DNA of 64,000 bases from Streptomyces sp. NBC_00536 (GCF_036346295.1 NZ_CP107819.1:1116001-1180000); one strand, 5' to 3'; counted from the stretch's first letter, positions 43,118-53,030 are shown. Notes: a model not told the origin generated them from the letters alone. Translations and numbers: made by a program.

Positions 43118-46063
43118 TCAGCTCAGCTGGCGGCGGACCAGGTCGTGGAAGAGGCCGGTCGTGTCGGCGAGCAGGGCGGTGGGCGGGCCTTGCTGGACGA
43201 TGCGGCCGTCCGACATCACGAGCACGCGGTCCGCATCCATGACCGTGGACAGCCGGTGGGCGATCACGATGCGGGTGGTGCGCAGGGCGCGGGTGGACTG
43301 GATGACCACGCGCTGGGCTTCGTTGTCCAGCGCGCTGGTGGCCTCGTCGAAGAACAGGATGCGCGGCTTGCGGATGAGGGCCTGGGCGATCATCAGCCGC
43401 TGGCGCTGGCCGCCCGAGACCGTGGTGCCGCCGTCGGACAGCATGGTGTGCATGCCCATCGGCATGGCCTTGATGTCCTCGGCCAGGCCCGCCATCGCGG
43501 CGGCTTCCCACGCCTCCTCCAGCGAGAAGGTCCCGGCGCCGCGGATGCAGTCGAGGAGGGACCCGGTGAAGGGCTGGGCGTTCTGCAGGACGACGCCGCA
43601 CTGGCGGCGCACGGCCGCCTGGTCGAGCGCCGCCAGGTCCTGGCCGTCGTACAGCACGCTGCCCGAGACCGGCTTGTCGAAGCCGATCAGCAGGCGCAGG
43701 AGGGTGGATTTGCCGCAGCCGCTGGCCCCGACGATCGCGACGAACTCGCCCTGCCGGACGTGGAAGCTGATGTCGTCCAGGACCAGCGGGCCGTCGTCGC
43801 TGTAGCGGTACGACAGGTCCTCCGCCTCGATGGCGCCGGTCAGCTCGCCCGGGCGGGTGCTGGAGGGGGCCACCTCGGGGAGCTCCCACAGAAGCGGCTT
43901 GACCTGCTCGAACATCGGCAGCACCGTGGCGGCCGAGATGAGCGCGCCGGTCAGCTGCGTGACCGAGGACAGCAGCATCGTCAGAGCGGTGCTGAAGGTG
44001 AGGAACTCGCCGGCGGACATGGCGCCGCGCGCCGGTCCGGCCAGCAGTACGAACATCACCAGCGTGCACAGCGGCAGGTGGACCGCGCCCAGCACCGTGA
44101 TGACGTTCTGTATCCGGCCTATGCGCTGGTGCAGCTCGCGGGTACGGGCGAACTCCCGGGCCCAGGCGGCGTAGGCGAAGCTCTCGGCCGCGGCGACGCG
44201 CAGCTTGGGCAACCCGCGCAGGGTCTGGAAGGTCTGGTTGTTGAGCCGGTTGCCGAGCTTGATCAGCCGACGCTGGTAGCGCAGCTGCCACAGCCCCAGA
44301 CCCAGGAAGACCGCGGCGATGACGGCCAGCATGGCGACGGCGGCCATCGCCAGCGGGACGCTGTAGACGAGCAGCAGCACGAGGTTCGTCGTGCCCACCG
44401 CGCTCGCCTGTACGGATACCGAGCCGATACCGGACAGCACGCGGCGGATGGCGCTGATGCCCATGGCCGCACTGGCCAGCTCGCCGGTGGAGCGGCCGGC
44501 GAAGAACTTCGTCGGCAGCCGCAGCAGCCGGTCCCACACCGCGGGCTGCAAGGTGGCCTCGATGCGGCCTTCCATGCGCAGGATGGACATGTTCTGCAGC
44601 AGCATGAAGGCGGCCGAGACGACGCCGGTCGCGATGAGTGCCAGGGCCGTCTGCACGATGAGGCCGTTCTCGGCATCGGGTACGTACCGGCCGAGCACCT
44701 GGCCGGTGGCGATGGGCACCAGAGCGCCCAGGACCAGCGCGACCAGCCCGCCCAGGATGAGGCCGCGCAACTCCGGGAGGGTGCCGCGGACGCTGAAACG
44801 GAGCAGCGCCGCCAAGCCCACCCGCCCGTCGGGGAGCGGGCGGTAGAACATGACCGCGCGCGGTGCGAACGCGGCTTCGTCTGCCTTGCCGATGCGTTCC
44901 CGGGTGCCGGTGGCGGGGTCGACCGCCTCGTAGCCGCCGCGCCGCCACAGCAGGGCGACCGGCGTCCCGTCCTGCTCGCGCCGGCCCACCAGGGGGCCGC
45001 TGTTCTCCCGCCACCAGGGCCCGCCGAGCCTGACCGTACGGGTGCGGATCCGCGAGGCGAGCGCGATGCGCTCGACGGGGTCCATCCGCTCGGAAGGGGT
45101 ACCGGAAGGGGTATCGGAAGCGGAACTCGCCCCGCCCGGTGCGGACCCCGGTTCGGACCCCGGTTCGCACAGCGTGATGCGGGCCTCGTGGGCGACCAGG
45201 CGGCACACGGCGAAGGTCGCGTCGGCGTCGGCGCCCGCGCCCCGTCGGGAGCGGCCGCCGGAGCGGCCGATGGAGGCCAGCAGCGCCCGGTCCGCCTGGG
45301 TACGCGCGGCCTGACCGGCCTCGATACCGGCCGCCGTACGGTCCTCGTGGGCGCGTTCGAGCTGCTCGATCCAGCGGTCCAGGGCGTACAGCAGCCGGTA
45401 CTGCTGCTCGACCATGCCCTGCCACATCGCCGTGTCGACGAGGACGGTGCCCACCGCCTCCGTCTCGTACGCGGCTCCGTATTGGACGGAGCCCGGGGTG
45501 ATCTGCATCCACAGGATGTCGTCGTCGGCCCCGCCGCCCTGCCCGGTGGTGGCGCGGCCGTCCAGCGGTGCCTGGTAGAGCACGCGCAAGCCGCGGCCGA
45601 TGCCCCGCGCGAAGGCGTCGTCGAGCGGGCTCAGCCGGGGCGCGGGGGCGCCGTACGCCGCCTGGTCGGCCCACCCCTGCTGGTACGGGGCGCCGTACTC
45701 CGGGCCGGGCAGCTCCCGCAGCTCGATGCGGCGCAGCAGGCACCCCTGGAGGGGCCGGGCGACCAGGGTGTGCTCAGGGCCCTCGGCCGGGCCCAGCAGG
45801 AGCGTGCCGGCCTCCAGCCGGCCCAGGAAGTGCCAGTGGCCGGCCTGCGCCGCGTCGACGGCGAAGAGGTCCAGCTCGCCGTGCACGACGAGCCACAGCA
45901 CGAGCGGGCCCTCCAGCGACAGGCTGCGCAGGCCCGTGCAGTCGACCGGCGCACCGAGTCCGCCGAGGGCCGCGACGACCGCGTCGACGTCCCTGGCCGC
46001 GGACCGGGCCGCGGCCCGGTCCGGGTGTGCGGGGGCGGCCGTGGCGTGGTGCGGGTACGTCAC
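43118..46063 (-). CDS. NHLM-type peptide export ABC protein 2 (permease/ATPase)
   Basis: 981 aa. A long N-terminal region (about 400 aa, soluble) characteristic of the second NHLM ABC protein, then a six-helix membrane domain (LILGGLVALVLGALVPIATG; LMLLSSVTQLTGALISAA) and an ABC domain: Walker A GASGCGKSTLL, signature TVSGGQRQR, Walker B ILFFDEATSALD, H-loop IAHRLST. It should form a heteromeric exporter with the peptidase-bearing protein encoded 1 bp upstream. By similarity to NHLM systems it exports a leader peptide-bearing bacteriocin-like product, here most likely the 79-aa peptide at 49241. Confidence 0.92.
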   Translation of the reverse strand: MTYPHHATAAPAHPDRAAARSAARDVDAVVAALGGLGAPVDCTGLRSLSLEGPLVLWLVVHGELDLFAVDAAQAGHWHFLGRLEAGTLLLGPAEGPEHTLVARPLQGCLLRRIELRELPGPEYGAPYQQGWADQAAYGAPAPRLSPLDDAFARGIGRGLRVLYQAPLDGRATTGQGGGADDDILWMQITPGSVQYGAAYETEAVGTVLVDTAMWQGMVEQQYRLLYALDRWIEQLERAHEDRTAAGIEAGQAARTQADRALLASIGRSGGRSRRGAGADADATFAVCRLVAHEARITLCEPGSEPGSAPGGASSASDTPSGTPSERMDPVERIALASRIRTRTVRLGGPWWRENSGPLVGRREQDGTPVALLWRRGGYEAVDPATGTRERIGKADEAAFAPRAVMFYRPLPDGRVGLAALLRFSVRGTLPELRGLILGGLVALVLGALVPIATGQVLGRYVPDAENGLIVQTALALIATGVVSAAFMLLQNMSILRMEGRIEATLQPAVWDRLLRLPTKFFAGRSTGELASAAMGISAIRRVLSGIGSVSVQASAVGTTNLVLLLVYSVPLAMAAVAMLAVIAAVFLGLGLWQLRYQRRLIKLGNRLNNQTFQTLRGLPKLRVAAAESFAYAAWAREFARTRELHQRIGRIQNVITVLGAVHLPLCTLVMFVLLAGPARGAMSAGEFLTFSTALTMLLSSVTQLTGALISAATVLPMFEQVKPLLWELPEVAPSSTRPGELTGAIEAEDLSYRYSDDGPLVLDDISFHVRQGEFVAIVGASGCGKSTLLRLLIGFDKPVSGSVLYDGQDLAALDQAAVRRQCGVVLQNAQPFTGSLLDCIRGAGTFSLEEAWEAAAMAGLAEDIKAMPMGMHTMLSDGGTTVSGGQRQRLMIAQALIRKPRILFFDEATSALDNEAQRVVIQSTRALRTTRIVIAHRLSTVMDADRVLVMSDGRIVQQGPPTALLADTTGLFHDLVRRQLS

Positions 46064-46064
46064 G

Positions 46065-48338
46065 TCAGTGCTCCTCGACCAGTCGGGCGTACGGGCCCCG
46101 CGCGGCCAGCAGGTCCTCGTGCCGCCCGCGTTCCACGACCGTGCCCCGGTCGAGGACGACGATCTCGTCGCTGTCGCGTACGGTGCTCAGCCGGTGGGCG
46201 ATGACCACGCAAGCGCAGCCGCGGCGGCGCAGGTTGTCGATGATGACCTGCTCGGTCACCGCGTCCAGGGCGCTGGTCACTTCGTCGAGGACCATGATGC
46301 TGGGACGGCGCACCAGCGCCCGGGCGACCTCCAGACGCTGGCGCTGGCCGCCGGAGAAGTTGCGGCCGTCCTGCTCGACACGGCTGTGGATGCCACCGGG
46401 GCGGCGGGCGACCACGTCGTGGACGGCGGCGTCCTCCAGCGCGGCGACGACGGCCTCGTCCGGGATGGAGGGGTCCCACAGCGTGACATTGTCGCGGACG
46501 GTTCCTTCGAAGAGGAAGACGTCCTGGTCGACGAAGGAGACGGAGGCGGCCAGCGCGCCGCGCGGGATGTCCTCCAGCCGCATCCCGTCGATGCGGATGG
46601 CCCCTTCCCAGGGGGTGTGGAGGCCGGAGATCAGCCGGGAGACGGTGGACTTCCCGCTGCCGGAACCGCCGACGAGCGCCACCTGCTGTCCGGGGCCGAC
46701 CGAGAGCGAGAAGTCCTTGAGCAGCGGGGCGTCCAGCGGGCTGTAGCCGAAGGTGACGCGGTCCAGCTCCACATGGCCCTTGAGGCGGCGGGTGCCGGTG
46801 CCCGCGGCGGGCTCGCGCCGCGAGAAGACCGGGTCGACGGGAAAGTTCTCGACGTCCTTGAGGCGGGCGACATCGGCCGCGAAGTCCTGGATGCGTCCGG
46901 CGACGCCGCCCAGGCGGGAGATGGGCGCGGTGAAGCTGGTCACCAGGGCCTGGAAGGCGACGAGCAGGCCGACGGAGAGATGCCCCTCCACCGCCCGCAG
47001 GCCTCCGATCATCAGGATCAGCGCGCTGTTGAGGCCGGCCAGTGCCGGCGCGACGATCGCCAGCCACGCACTGGGCACGCCGAGCCTCTGCTGCACGTCG
47101 AGGGTGACCGCGTGCTGTCCGGCCCAGCGGCGGAAGAAGGCGTTCTCGCCGCCGGTGGCCTTCATCGTCTCGATGAGCTGGAGACCGCTGTACGAGGTGT
47201 TCGTCAGCCGGGCGCTCTCGGCGCGCAGCTTCTGCGTGCCGGTGGCCCTCAGGTGGATCACGATCCGCATGGCCACGACATTGAGCAGCGCGATCAGCAC
47301 GCCGAGGACGGTGAGCTGGGGGTCGTACGTCCAGAGCAGCACCGCGTAGAGCAGGACCACCACGGCGTCCACGCCCGCAGCGGCCAGGTCACGGGCGAGG
47401 GTCTCGGCGACGGCGTCGTTGGACTGGAGGCGCTGGACCAGGTCGGCCGGGCTGCGCTGGGAGTAGAAGGTGACCGGAAGTCTGAGCAGGTGCCGCAGGA
47501 AGCGGGCGCTGCCCAGGGTGGCGGAGATGATCCGCCCGCGCAGCAGATTGGCCTGCTGGAGTGCGGTGAGCGTCGCGGTGAGCACCAGGGTGACGGCCAT
47601 CGACGCGAACAGCACGCCCAGCAGGGACGTCTGGTCCCCCATGAGGAACATGTCGATGTACGTACGGTTCAGTGCGGGCACCGACGCGCCGACCGCCACC
47701 AGCAGCAGGCTGGAGATCACGACGGCGGCCATGGTGCCCGAAGTGCCGCGCAGGCGGGCCGGCATGGCGCCCAGGACGCCCGGCCTGCGGCCGCCGCGGC
47801 GGAAGCCGTCGCCGGGCTCGAAGGTGAGCACGACACCGGTGAAGCTGGTGTCGAACTCGTCCATGGAGACGAACCGGCGCCCCTTGCCGGGGTCGTTGAC
47901 GTACACGCCCCTGCGGCCGAAGCGGCGGCCCGTGCCGTCGTAGACGACGTAGTGGTTGAACTCCCAGAAGAGGACCGCCGGGGCGCTCACCCCGGCGAGC
48001 GCGGCCAGGTCCATCTGCATGCCCTTGGCCTTCAGCCCGTAACCGCGGGCGGCCTTGAGCAGGTTGCTGGCGCGCGAGCCGTCGCGGGAGACGCCACAGG
48101 CGATGCGCAGTTCCTCCAGCGGGACGAAGCGGCCGTAGTGGCCGAGCACCATGGCCAGGGCCGCGGCACCGCACTCCACCGCCTCCATCTGCAGCACGGT
48201 GGGGGTGCGTACGGTCCTGGGCGTCATGCCCTTGGGGGCGGGGGCGGGCTTGCGGCGCGTGCCGCCCCTGGGCTCGGGGCGGTGGCGCCGGCGCCCGGCG
48301 GGCGGCAGCTGGGGCGCCGCTGACCGCTGGGCGGTCAC
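46065..48338 (-). CDS. NHLM-type peptidase/permease/ATPase ABC protein 1
   Basis: 757 aa from GTG 48338, which overlaps the HlyD-like stop by 4 bases. The N-terminal C39 peptidase has Cys near residue 56 (MEAVECGAAALAMVLGHYGR), His in WEFNHYVVYDG and Asp in YVNDPGKG, so it can cut after a double-glycine leader. The membrane domain follows, then the ABC domain: GGSGSGKSTVS, NFSGGQRQR, IMVLDEVTSALD (Val for the usual Ala), IAHRLST. It removes the leader and moves the core peptide out together with the second ABC protein. Confidence 0.93.
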   Translation of the reverse strand: MTAQRSAAPQLPPAGRRRHRPEPRGGTRRKPAPAPKGMTPRTVRTPTVLQMEAVECGAAALAMVLGHYGRFVPLEELRIACGVSRDGSRASNLLKAARGYGLKAKGMQMDLAALAGVSAPAVLFWEFNHYVVYDGTGRRFGRRGVYVNDPGKGRRFVSMDEFDTSFTGVVLTFEPGDGFRRGGRRPGVLGAMPARLRGTSGTMAAVVISSLLLVAVGASVPALNRTYIDMFLMGDQTSLLGVLFASMAVTLVLTATLTALQQANLLRGRIISATLGSARFLRHLLRLPVTFYSQRSPADLVQRLQSNDAVAETLARDLAAAGVDAVVVLLYAVLLWTYDPQLTVLGVLIALLNVVAMRIVIHLRATGTQKLRAESARLTNTSYSGLQLIETMKATGGENAFFRRWAGQHAVTLDVQQRLGVPSAWLAIVAPALAGLNSALILMIGGLRAVEGHLSVGLLVAFQALVTSFTAPISRLGGVAGRIQDFAADVARLKDVENFPVDPVFSRREPAAGTGTRRLKGHVELDRVTFGYSPLDAPLLKDFSLSVGPGQQVALVGGSGSGKSTVSRLISGLHTPWEGAIRIDGMRLEDIPRGALAASVSFVDQDVFLFEGTVRDNVTLWDPSIPDEAVVAALEDAAVHDVVARRPGGIHSRVEQDGRNFSGGQRQRLEVARALVRRPSIMVLDEVTSALDAVTEQVIIDNLRRRGCACVVIAHRLSTVRDSDEIVVLDRGTVVERGRHEDLLAARGPYARLVEEH

Positions 48339-49141
48339 GGCAGCAGCCAGTCGACGGGGCGCTGCGCGGCGAGGTGGACGGCGCCGGTGACCGGCGTCGT
48401 CGAGTCGACGGCGTACGGGGGCCCGTCCGCGGAGGACCACTCGTAGCCGGAGGTGGTGGCGGAGGAACGTTCCAGCTGCACGAGCACCGCGACGGGGTTG
48501 CCGTGCCGGGAGAATTGTCCGGCGAGCCCGCTGTCGCCGAGGAAGCCGCTGATCTGTGCCGGCGTCTGGGGCGCGCGGCCGACCGCCTTGACCCGGCCGT
48601 GCAGCACGCCGAACCGCTGCCGCGGGACGGACTGGACGCTCAGGTCGACCGGGGCGCCCACCGCGATCGTCGAGCCGTCGCCGCCCGGCACGTACAACAT
48701 GGCCACCAGGGGCTCGTCCTGGTTCTTCACCCGTTCGACGGTCGCGACGTCCGCACCGGTGGCGACGACCGAACCCACCTTGGCCACCAGTGTCGTCAAC
48801 CGGCCGCCGGTCACCACGCGTACGGAGCGGTCCCCCTGCTCGGTACGGACGGTGAGCAGGGGTGCACCGGCGGCCAGCAGTCGGCCCTCCTCGGCGAGGA
48901 CGCCGGTCACCTGTCCCGCGACCGGACTCTGCAGTACGTAACTGCCCTCGGCGTGGGTGAGGATGCCGGGTGCGCTCAGCTTGGAGGACACAGTGCCGGT
49001 GAGGGCCCAGAAGCTCGCGGCAGCCATGACGATGACGGTGACGGCCAGCACGAGCCGCCCCTGCGGGCGCGCGAAGCGTACGGGCAGATCGAGTTCCTCG
49101 GGCGATTGCAGCTGGGAAAGAGCCTTTTGGCGAAACTGCAC
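48335..49141 (-). CDS. HlyD-like secretion protein of the NHLM system
   Basis: 268 aa from GTG 49141. One membrane helix near the N-terminus (LVLAVTVIVMAAASFWALTG, about residues 30-49), then a biotinyl-lipoyl-like domain split by a short linker (GSYVLQSPVAGQVTGVLAEE; GGRLTTLVAKVGSVVATGAD) as in membrane fusion proteins. It should bridge the exporter to the cell surface; in this Gram-positive it has no outer membrane partner. It is encoded between the precursor gene and the ABC genes, overlapping the next gene. Confidence 0.88.
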   Translation of the reverse strand: MQFRQKALSQLQSPEELDLPVRFARPQGRLVLAVTVIVMAAASFWALTGTVSSKLSAPGILTHAEGSYVLQSPVAGQVTGVLAEEGRLLAAGAPLLTVRTEQGDRSVRVVTGGRLTTLVAKVGSVVATGADVATVERVKNQDEPLVAMLYVPGGDGSTIAVGAPVDLSVQSVPRQRFGVLHGRVKAVGRAPQTPAQISGFLGDSGLAGQFSRHGNPVAVLVQLERSSATTSGYEWSSADGPPYAVDSTTPVTGAVHLAAQRPVDWLLP

Positions 49142-49240
49142 GGACTATTCCTTCAACTGCGTTCGTATCGGCCGGGCACGCGGGCGCCCATGAACCCCGG
49201 AGCCGTGGGGGATGATCCGGGGTTCATGGATTTATCCCGA

Positions 49241-49480
49241 TCAGAGACCGGCGTGACCGGGGTTCACCGAAACGCCGGTGATGCCCGAGACCAGGCCGGG
49301 GACGTGGGAGACGAGACCGGTCGCGGCCTGGACGGTGTGGAGGGAGCCGACGACGCCCACGACGTCACTGACGTCGCTGGTCACGGCGCCGACCAGGCCA
49401 CCGGACACGCTGATGATGCCGCCGGAAACGGCGTCCAGCTCGGCGTCGGCGATCTCACGGGTCTCGATGTCGTTACGCAT
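49241..49480 (-). CDS. Cysteine-free double-glycine precursor peptide
   Basis: 79 aa from ATG 49480 (GAAAGG 8 bases upstream; GTG 49489 in frame is less likely). The leader MRNDIETREIADAELDAVSG G ends in a GG site preceded by ELDAVS, as in class II bacteriocins and NHLM substrates. The predicted core of about 58 aa is Gly/Val/Ser-rich (IISVSGGLVGAVTSDVSDVV, GLVSHVPGLVSGITGVSV), hydrophobic, with no Cys and thus no lanthionine or thioether. It lies directly upstream of HlyD and the C39 ABC gene. The likely product is a secreted, unmodified or unusually modified bacteriocin or signal. Confidence 0.8.
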   Translation of the reverse strand: MRNDIETREIADAELDAVSGGIISVSGGLVGAVTSDVSDVVGVVGSLHTVQAATGLVSHVPGLVSGITGVSVNPGHAGL

Positions 49481-49862
49481 AATGCGCACCTTTCATTTGT
49501 TGGGGGGATTCAGCGGCGGCCCGGCTGACCGAAAATTGGCCACCATTCTTTCGACGGCCGCAGCGGGCAAGATGAAAGCACGCGAACGGGCCACCCAGCC
49601 AATCCGGCCGGCTCCCCCTCACTCATAAACGGCCGCCTCGGACGACCGGTGTGGCGTTTCATTCACCGAATGGTGACAAGTTCTCCGCAAGATCGAGTAA
49701 CAGATACGGGCGACCCGTCACCCACACGGAATCAAAGGGACGAACACAAGCGAAACGCATGGGACAAGTCCGGCATTTCGCGGAACCGCGCAGGCCGATC
49801 ACCCCGCCACGCACACGATGTGCAGATTTCCCGAAAGCACGTGGCGTGACGGGCCCGTCACC
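49481..49862 (-). other. Promoter region of the precursor operon
   Basis: About 380 bp with no gene seen, richer in A/T than its surroundings around 49640-49760. It separates the precursor gene from the patatin-like gene end and should contain the operon promoter. No clear operator was identified. Confidence 0.45.
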
Positions 49863-52800
49863 TCAAGGGCTCCAGCCCGTGACCTGTCCGTGAGTCCTGC
49901 ACGCCGCCGCGGTGTCGGCACGTTGACCGCTCAACGTCAGCCTGTTACCCGATGCCTTGTCCTTCAGCCTCTTCAACTGGTCGTCCAGGTCCTGCTGGGC
50001 GCTCTTCGACAGCACCCAGCCCAGGGGTGCCTGTGTGCCGGGGCCCCGCACGTTGGCGAACGGCAGATAGTTGGCGCAGCCGAACGCCTCGTAGGCCCGC
50101 TGGCGTACGTTCGCGTCCGTCGTGTTCACCGCTGCCGCCTTGCCCTGGACCGGTACCAGGAGCTCCCGCGGCCGGCCCGGCGAGGGGGCTGTCGCCACGC
50201 TGTTGTAGCCGTTGTCGATCTGGACGAGCACCACCTCCACCGGGCGGGCCGGGACGGCGCCGCCGGTGGCCTTGCAGCCCACCACGGCCGGGCCGCCCTT
50301 CACCCGTTGGTTGTGGCAGGCGATCACCCGGTCGAGCCGCTCACGCAGATCGACGGCGGTCATGCTGCCGGTTCCTTCGACATAGCCTCCGTCGACCACG
50401 GACAGCCCGGTTCCCGGGTACCCGCATGTGCCGTCGACGAGCCTTCCGGAAGGGGTGATCCAGGGGAAGCGTGCGGACAGCAGCGCGGCGGTGGACCGGT
50501 TGACGTCCTGCTTCCCGCACAGGAATCCGCCGCGCAGGTCGATCAGGGTGGGCCCGCCCACCTGGGGTTCTTCCTGACTGGCGGCGGACCGGCGGGGCTG
50601 CTCGGGGCGCTGCGTACAGGAGGTCGCCCCGACGGGCCGGTCGAAGGCGCCGAGCTGGACGGGGGAGGTCAGCACCCGGCATCCGCTTTCGACCGCGGTG
50701 CCGTTGAGCAGCGCCAGCGGTGTCCAGCCAGCGGTGGCGGTCCGGGTCTGCCAGGTCGCGTAGAACGGGTCCTTCAGCTCCTTCTGCCGGTGCTCCCAGG
50801 ACTGCTCCAGCACGGCTGCCCGGTCCTTCCCGCCGAAGCCGATGAACGCCCGCGGCAGGTCGACGTACGCCAGCCAGGCCACGGCTCCGGACAGGTGATC
50901 GTGCCCGAAGACCTCCTTGTGGCTCGGGGTCCGGCCCGGGACATCGGGTGCGGTCCGTGCGATCCAGGACATCGCTCCGAGGCTGCCGCCCGAAATGCCG
51001 CTGGCGGCGAAGACCGGGGCCCGTCCGTCCGACGGGGTGCACCCGGACCCGGCAGCCGGCCGGACGGGCCCCGGGGGGAACAGCTCGTCGAGCACGGAGC
51101 TGGTCCAGTAGGCCGCACGGACACCGCCACCCGATGCGGCGACGATCACCAGGGGCACGGACGGGTTGGTCCGGGGATCACCCGCCACATCGGCGGGGGA
51201 CGCCGCCGTCGCGCAGTTGGCGGCGGCCCATCTCTCGAACGCCGCGTCCAGGTCCATGCCGTTGGACAGAACCGGTGACCCGGCCTCGGCCTTCCGGATG
51301 CGCACCTGGTGATGGCCTTGCTGGTCGACCACCGAGGCGATCAGGAACCAGGCCGCCAACAGGACGAAGACGGGGGTGCGCTCCAGCGTCAGGGCCCGGA
51401 ATCCCGGGACCGGTGTGGCCCGTTCGGACCACCGCTGCAGTTCGTTCAGCCCTACCAGCGCCAGGCCGAGGAACACCGACAGCACGGCCATCGGGCCCGC
51501 CCAGACCGGCAGGTTCCATGTCCGGTCCCAGATGAGCGTGGCGACCGAGGACGCGACGAACAGCCCGCAGACGAGGGAGAGTACGAGATAGAGGCCGGAC
51601 CTGCTGTGCCTCCTCGACGGCGGCATCGCCCAGCGCCACCGCTTCCAGTGAGCCCACTTCAACAGGTACGGCAGGACGAGCCCGGTCAGGGCCGCGAGCA
51701 GTCCGAGGAGGATGAGGAGGGCCGCCGGCCAGCGGCGGGGGCCGACGATGGCCGGCGCCACGGCGGAACGTACGGCGAACACCCCGAGGACCAGCAGCGG
51801 CAGCGCGGCGAGCAGCCGTGCGGTGGTCCTCAGACTCCTCCGCCGCCTGCCCGTGATCATGTCGGCGCGGTTCTGTGTCGTCCTCCTGGCCTTGGCGGCC
51901 CCGGCGACCCGCTGCGCGTCGGACCCGAAGGTCGCACCTCCGATCCAGGACAGGAAGAAGACGAAGCCGAGGACGATGGCGAGTCCCAGTAGGCCACGGG
52001 CGAGGGTGAAACCCAGGGCCGCGCTGACGAGTGCCGCGCCCAGCACCCACCACTGTCCGACCGGGGCCAGCGCCTTGTCCTGGGTGAGGGCCGTACGGTG
52101 CACGCTGCGCCAGAGCAGGAGCGAGAGGACGAAGACCGCGACCGGTGTGGCGACCGCGGTGGACATGTGGTCGAGCAGGCCCAGCTGGATGTCCGGCACC
52201 TGATCGGTCCCGACTCCGGCGATGAGCAGCAACAGCACGGCCGATACGAAGACCTGCACGCGCAGGACCCCGAGGTTCTCCCGCCAGGGCAGCGTCGTCA
52301 GCACCCTGGTGCGGGCGATCAGCACCAGTAGCAGCAGCGCGGCCAGACCCACCAGGGCCCACTTGGCGACGGCCGACCAGCCCACGATCTGGTAGAGGTC
52401 ATCGATCCGGTCCGGTGTCGTGCCGTGCGCGGACAGCCTCCATTGGCTTGTGTCCTCCACCGCTTCCGCCAGCAGCAGAGCACCGATCAGGAGCCGACGC
52501 CGGGAGGGCGCGGCGGCCCAGAGCAGAGAGACGCTCGTCGGGTCCACCGGCTGGGGGATCAGGGCGCGGAGGGCGATCAGGGCCCGGGAGAGCAGCAGGA
52601 GGTACAGCAGGACGAGAACCGCGTCGATTCCGACGTACCAGCGGATCAGCAGTCGCGCCTCCGCTCCCCCGGTCGGTGGGGTGAAGACCCGGCGGTGTCC
52701 CCCGCTCGTGAACGCGTCGAGGCAGGACTGCACGCGCGGACCCGGATCGGAGCCCTTGTCCGTGTCCTGGGTGATGAGCGGCTTCTGCCGGTCGGGGAGG

Positions 52801-53030
52801 GTGCTGAACCAGACGCACCAGGCCGTGCGCGCCTCCGTACGGGCTTCCTCGGAGCTCGGGTCGAGCGAGACCAGACTTCCCCAGGTCGCGGACGGGGATC
52901 CCGGTGCCTCGATCCGGCCGAGACCGGCGTCCACCCGGCCCGCGGCGATGAAGAGGACCGTCAACAGGACCAGTGCCGGCGCCACCCACCACCGCATCCT
53001 CTGTGGCCACCGCTTCACTTCCTCGGGCAT
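49863..53030 (-). CDS. Large membrane-anchored patatin-like phospholipase
   Basis: 1055 aa from ATG 53030 (GGGAG upstream). The N-terminal two thirds contain around ten hydrophobic segments (VAPALVLLTVLFIAAG; AVLVLLYLLLLSRALIAL; ALVGLAALLLLVLIAR; VFVLLAAWFLIASVV). The C-terminal part has patatin-type lipase elements: an oxyanion-like loop VIVAASGGGVRAAYWTSSVL, nucleophile elbow ASGISGGSLGAM (GxSxG) and the catalytic Asp motif SVVDGGYVEGTGS. It would be a serine hydrolase acting on membrane lipids. Its size is unusual. It sits upstream of the peptide export operon in the same direction, with about 380 bp between, so a link is possible but unproven. Confidence 0.8.
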   Translation of the reverse strand: MPEEVKRWPQRMRWWVAPALVLLTVLFIAAGRVDAGLGRIEAPGSPSATWGSLVSLDPSSEEARTEARTAWCVWFSTLPDRQKPLITQDTDKGSDPGPRVQSCLDAFTSGGHRRVFTPPTGGAEARLLIRWYVGIDAVLVLLYLLLLSRALIALRALIPQPVDPTSVSLLWAAAPSRRRLLIGALLLAEAVEDTSQWRLSAHGTTPDRIDDLYQIVGWSAVAKWALVGLAALLLLVLIARTRVLTTLPWRENLGVLRVQVFVSAVLLLLIAGVGTDQVPDIQLGLLDHMSTAVATPVAVFVLSLLLWRSVHRTALTQDKALAPVGQWWVLGAALVSAALGFTLARGLLGLAIVLGFVFFLSWIGGATFGSDAQRVAGAAKARRTTQNRADMITGRRRRSLRTTARLLAALPLLVLGVFAVRSAVAPAIVGPRRWPAALLILLGLLAALTGLVLPYLLKWAHWKRWRWAMPPSRRHSRSGLYLVLSLVCGLFVASSVATLIWDRTWNLPVWAGPMAVLSVFLGLALVGLNELQRWSERATPVPGFRALTLERTPVFVLLAAWFLIASVVDQQGHHQVRIRKAEAGSPVLSNGMDLDAAFERWAAANCATAASPADVAGDPRTNPSVPLVIVAASGGGVRAAYWTSSVLDELFPPGPVRPAAGSGCTPSDGRAPVFAASGISGGSLGAMSWIARTAPDVPGRTPSHKEVFGHDHLSGAVAWLAYVDLPRAFIGFGGKDRAAVLEQSWEHRQKELKDPFYATWQTRTATAGWTPLALLNGTAVESGCRVLTSPVQLGAFDRPVGATSCTQRPEQPRRSAASQEEPQVGGPTLIDLRGGFLCGKQDVNRSTAALLSARFPWITPSGRLVDGTCGYPGTGLSVVDGGYVEGTGSMTAVDLRERLDRVIACHNQRVKGGPAVVGCKATGGAVPARPVEVVLVQIDNGYNSVATAPSPGRPRELLVPVQGKAAAVNTTDANVRQRAYEAFGCANYLPFANVRGPGTQAPLGWVLSKSAQQDLDDQLKRLKDKASGNRLTLSGQRADTAAACRTHGQVTGWSP

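Noticed and set aside
42315..49528. Very long plus-strand open frames opposite the NHLM transporter and permease genes
   Set aside because: They are GC-driven shadows; the minus-strand readings carry all motifs (Walker A/B, C39, HlyD).
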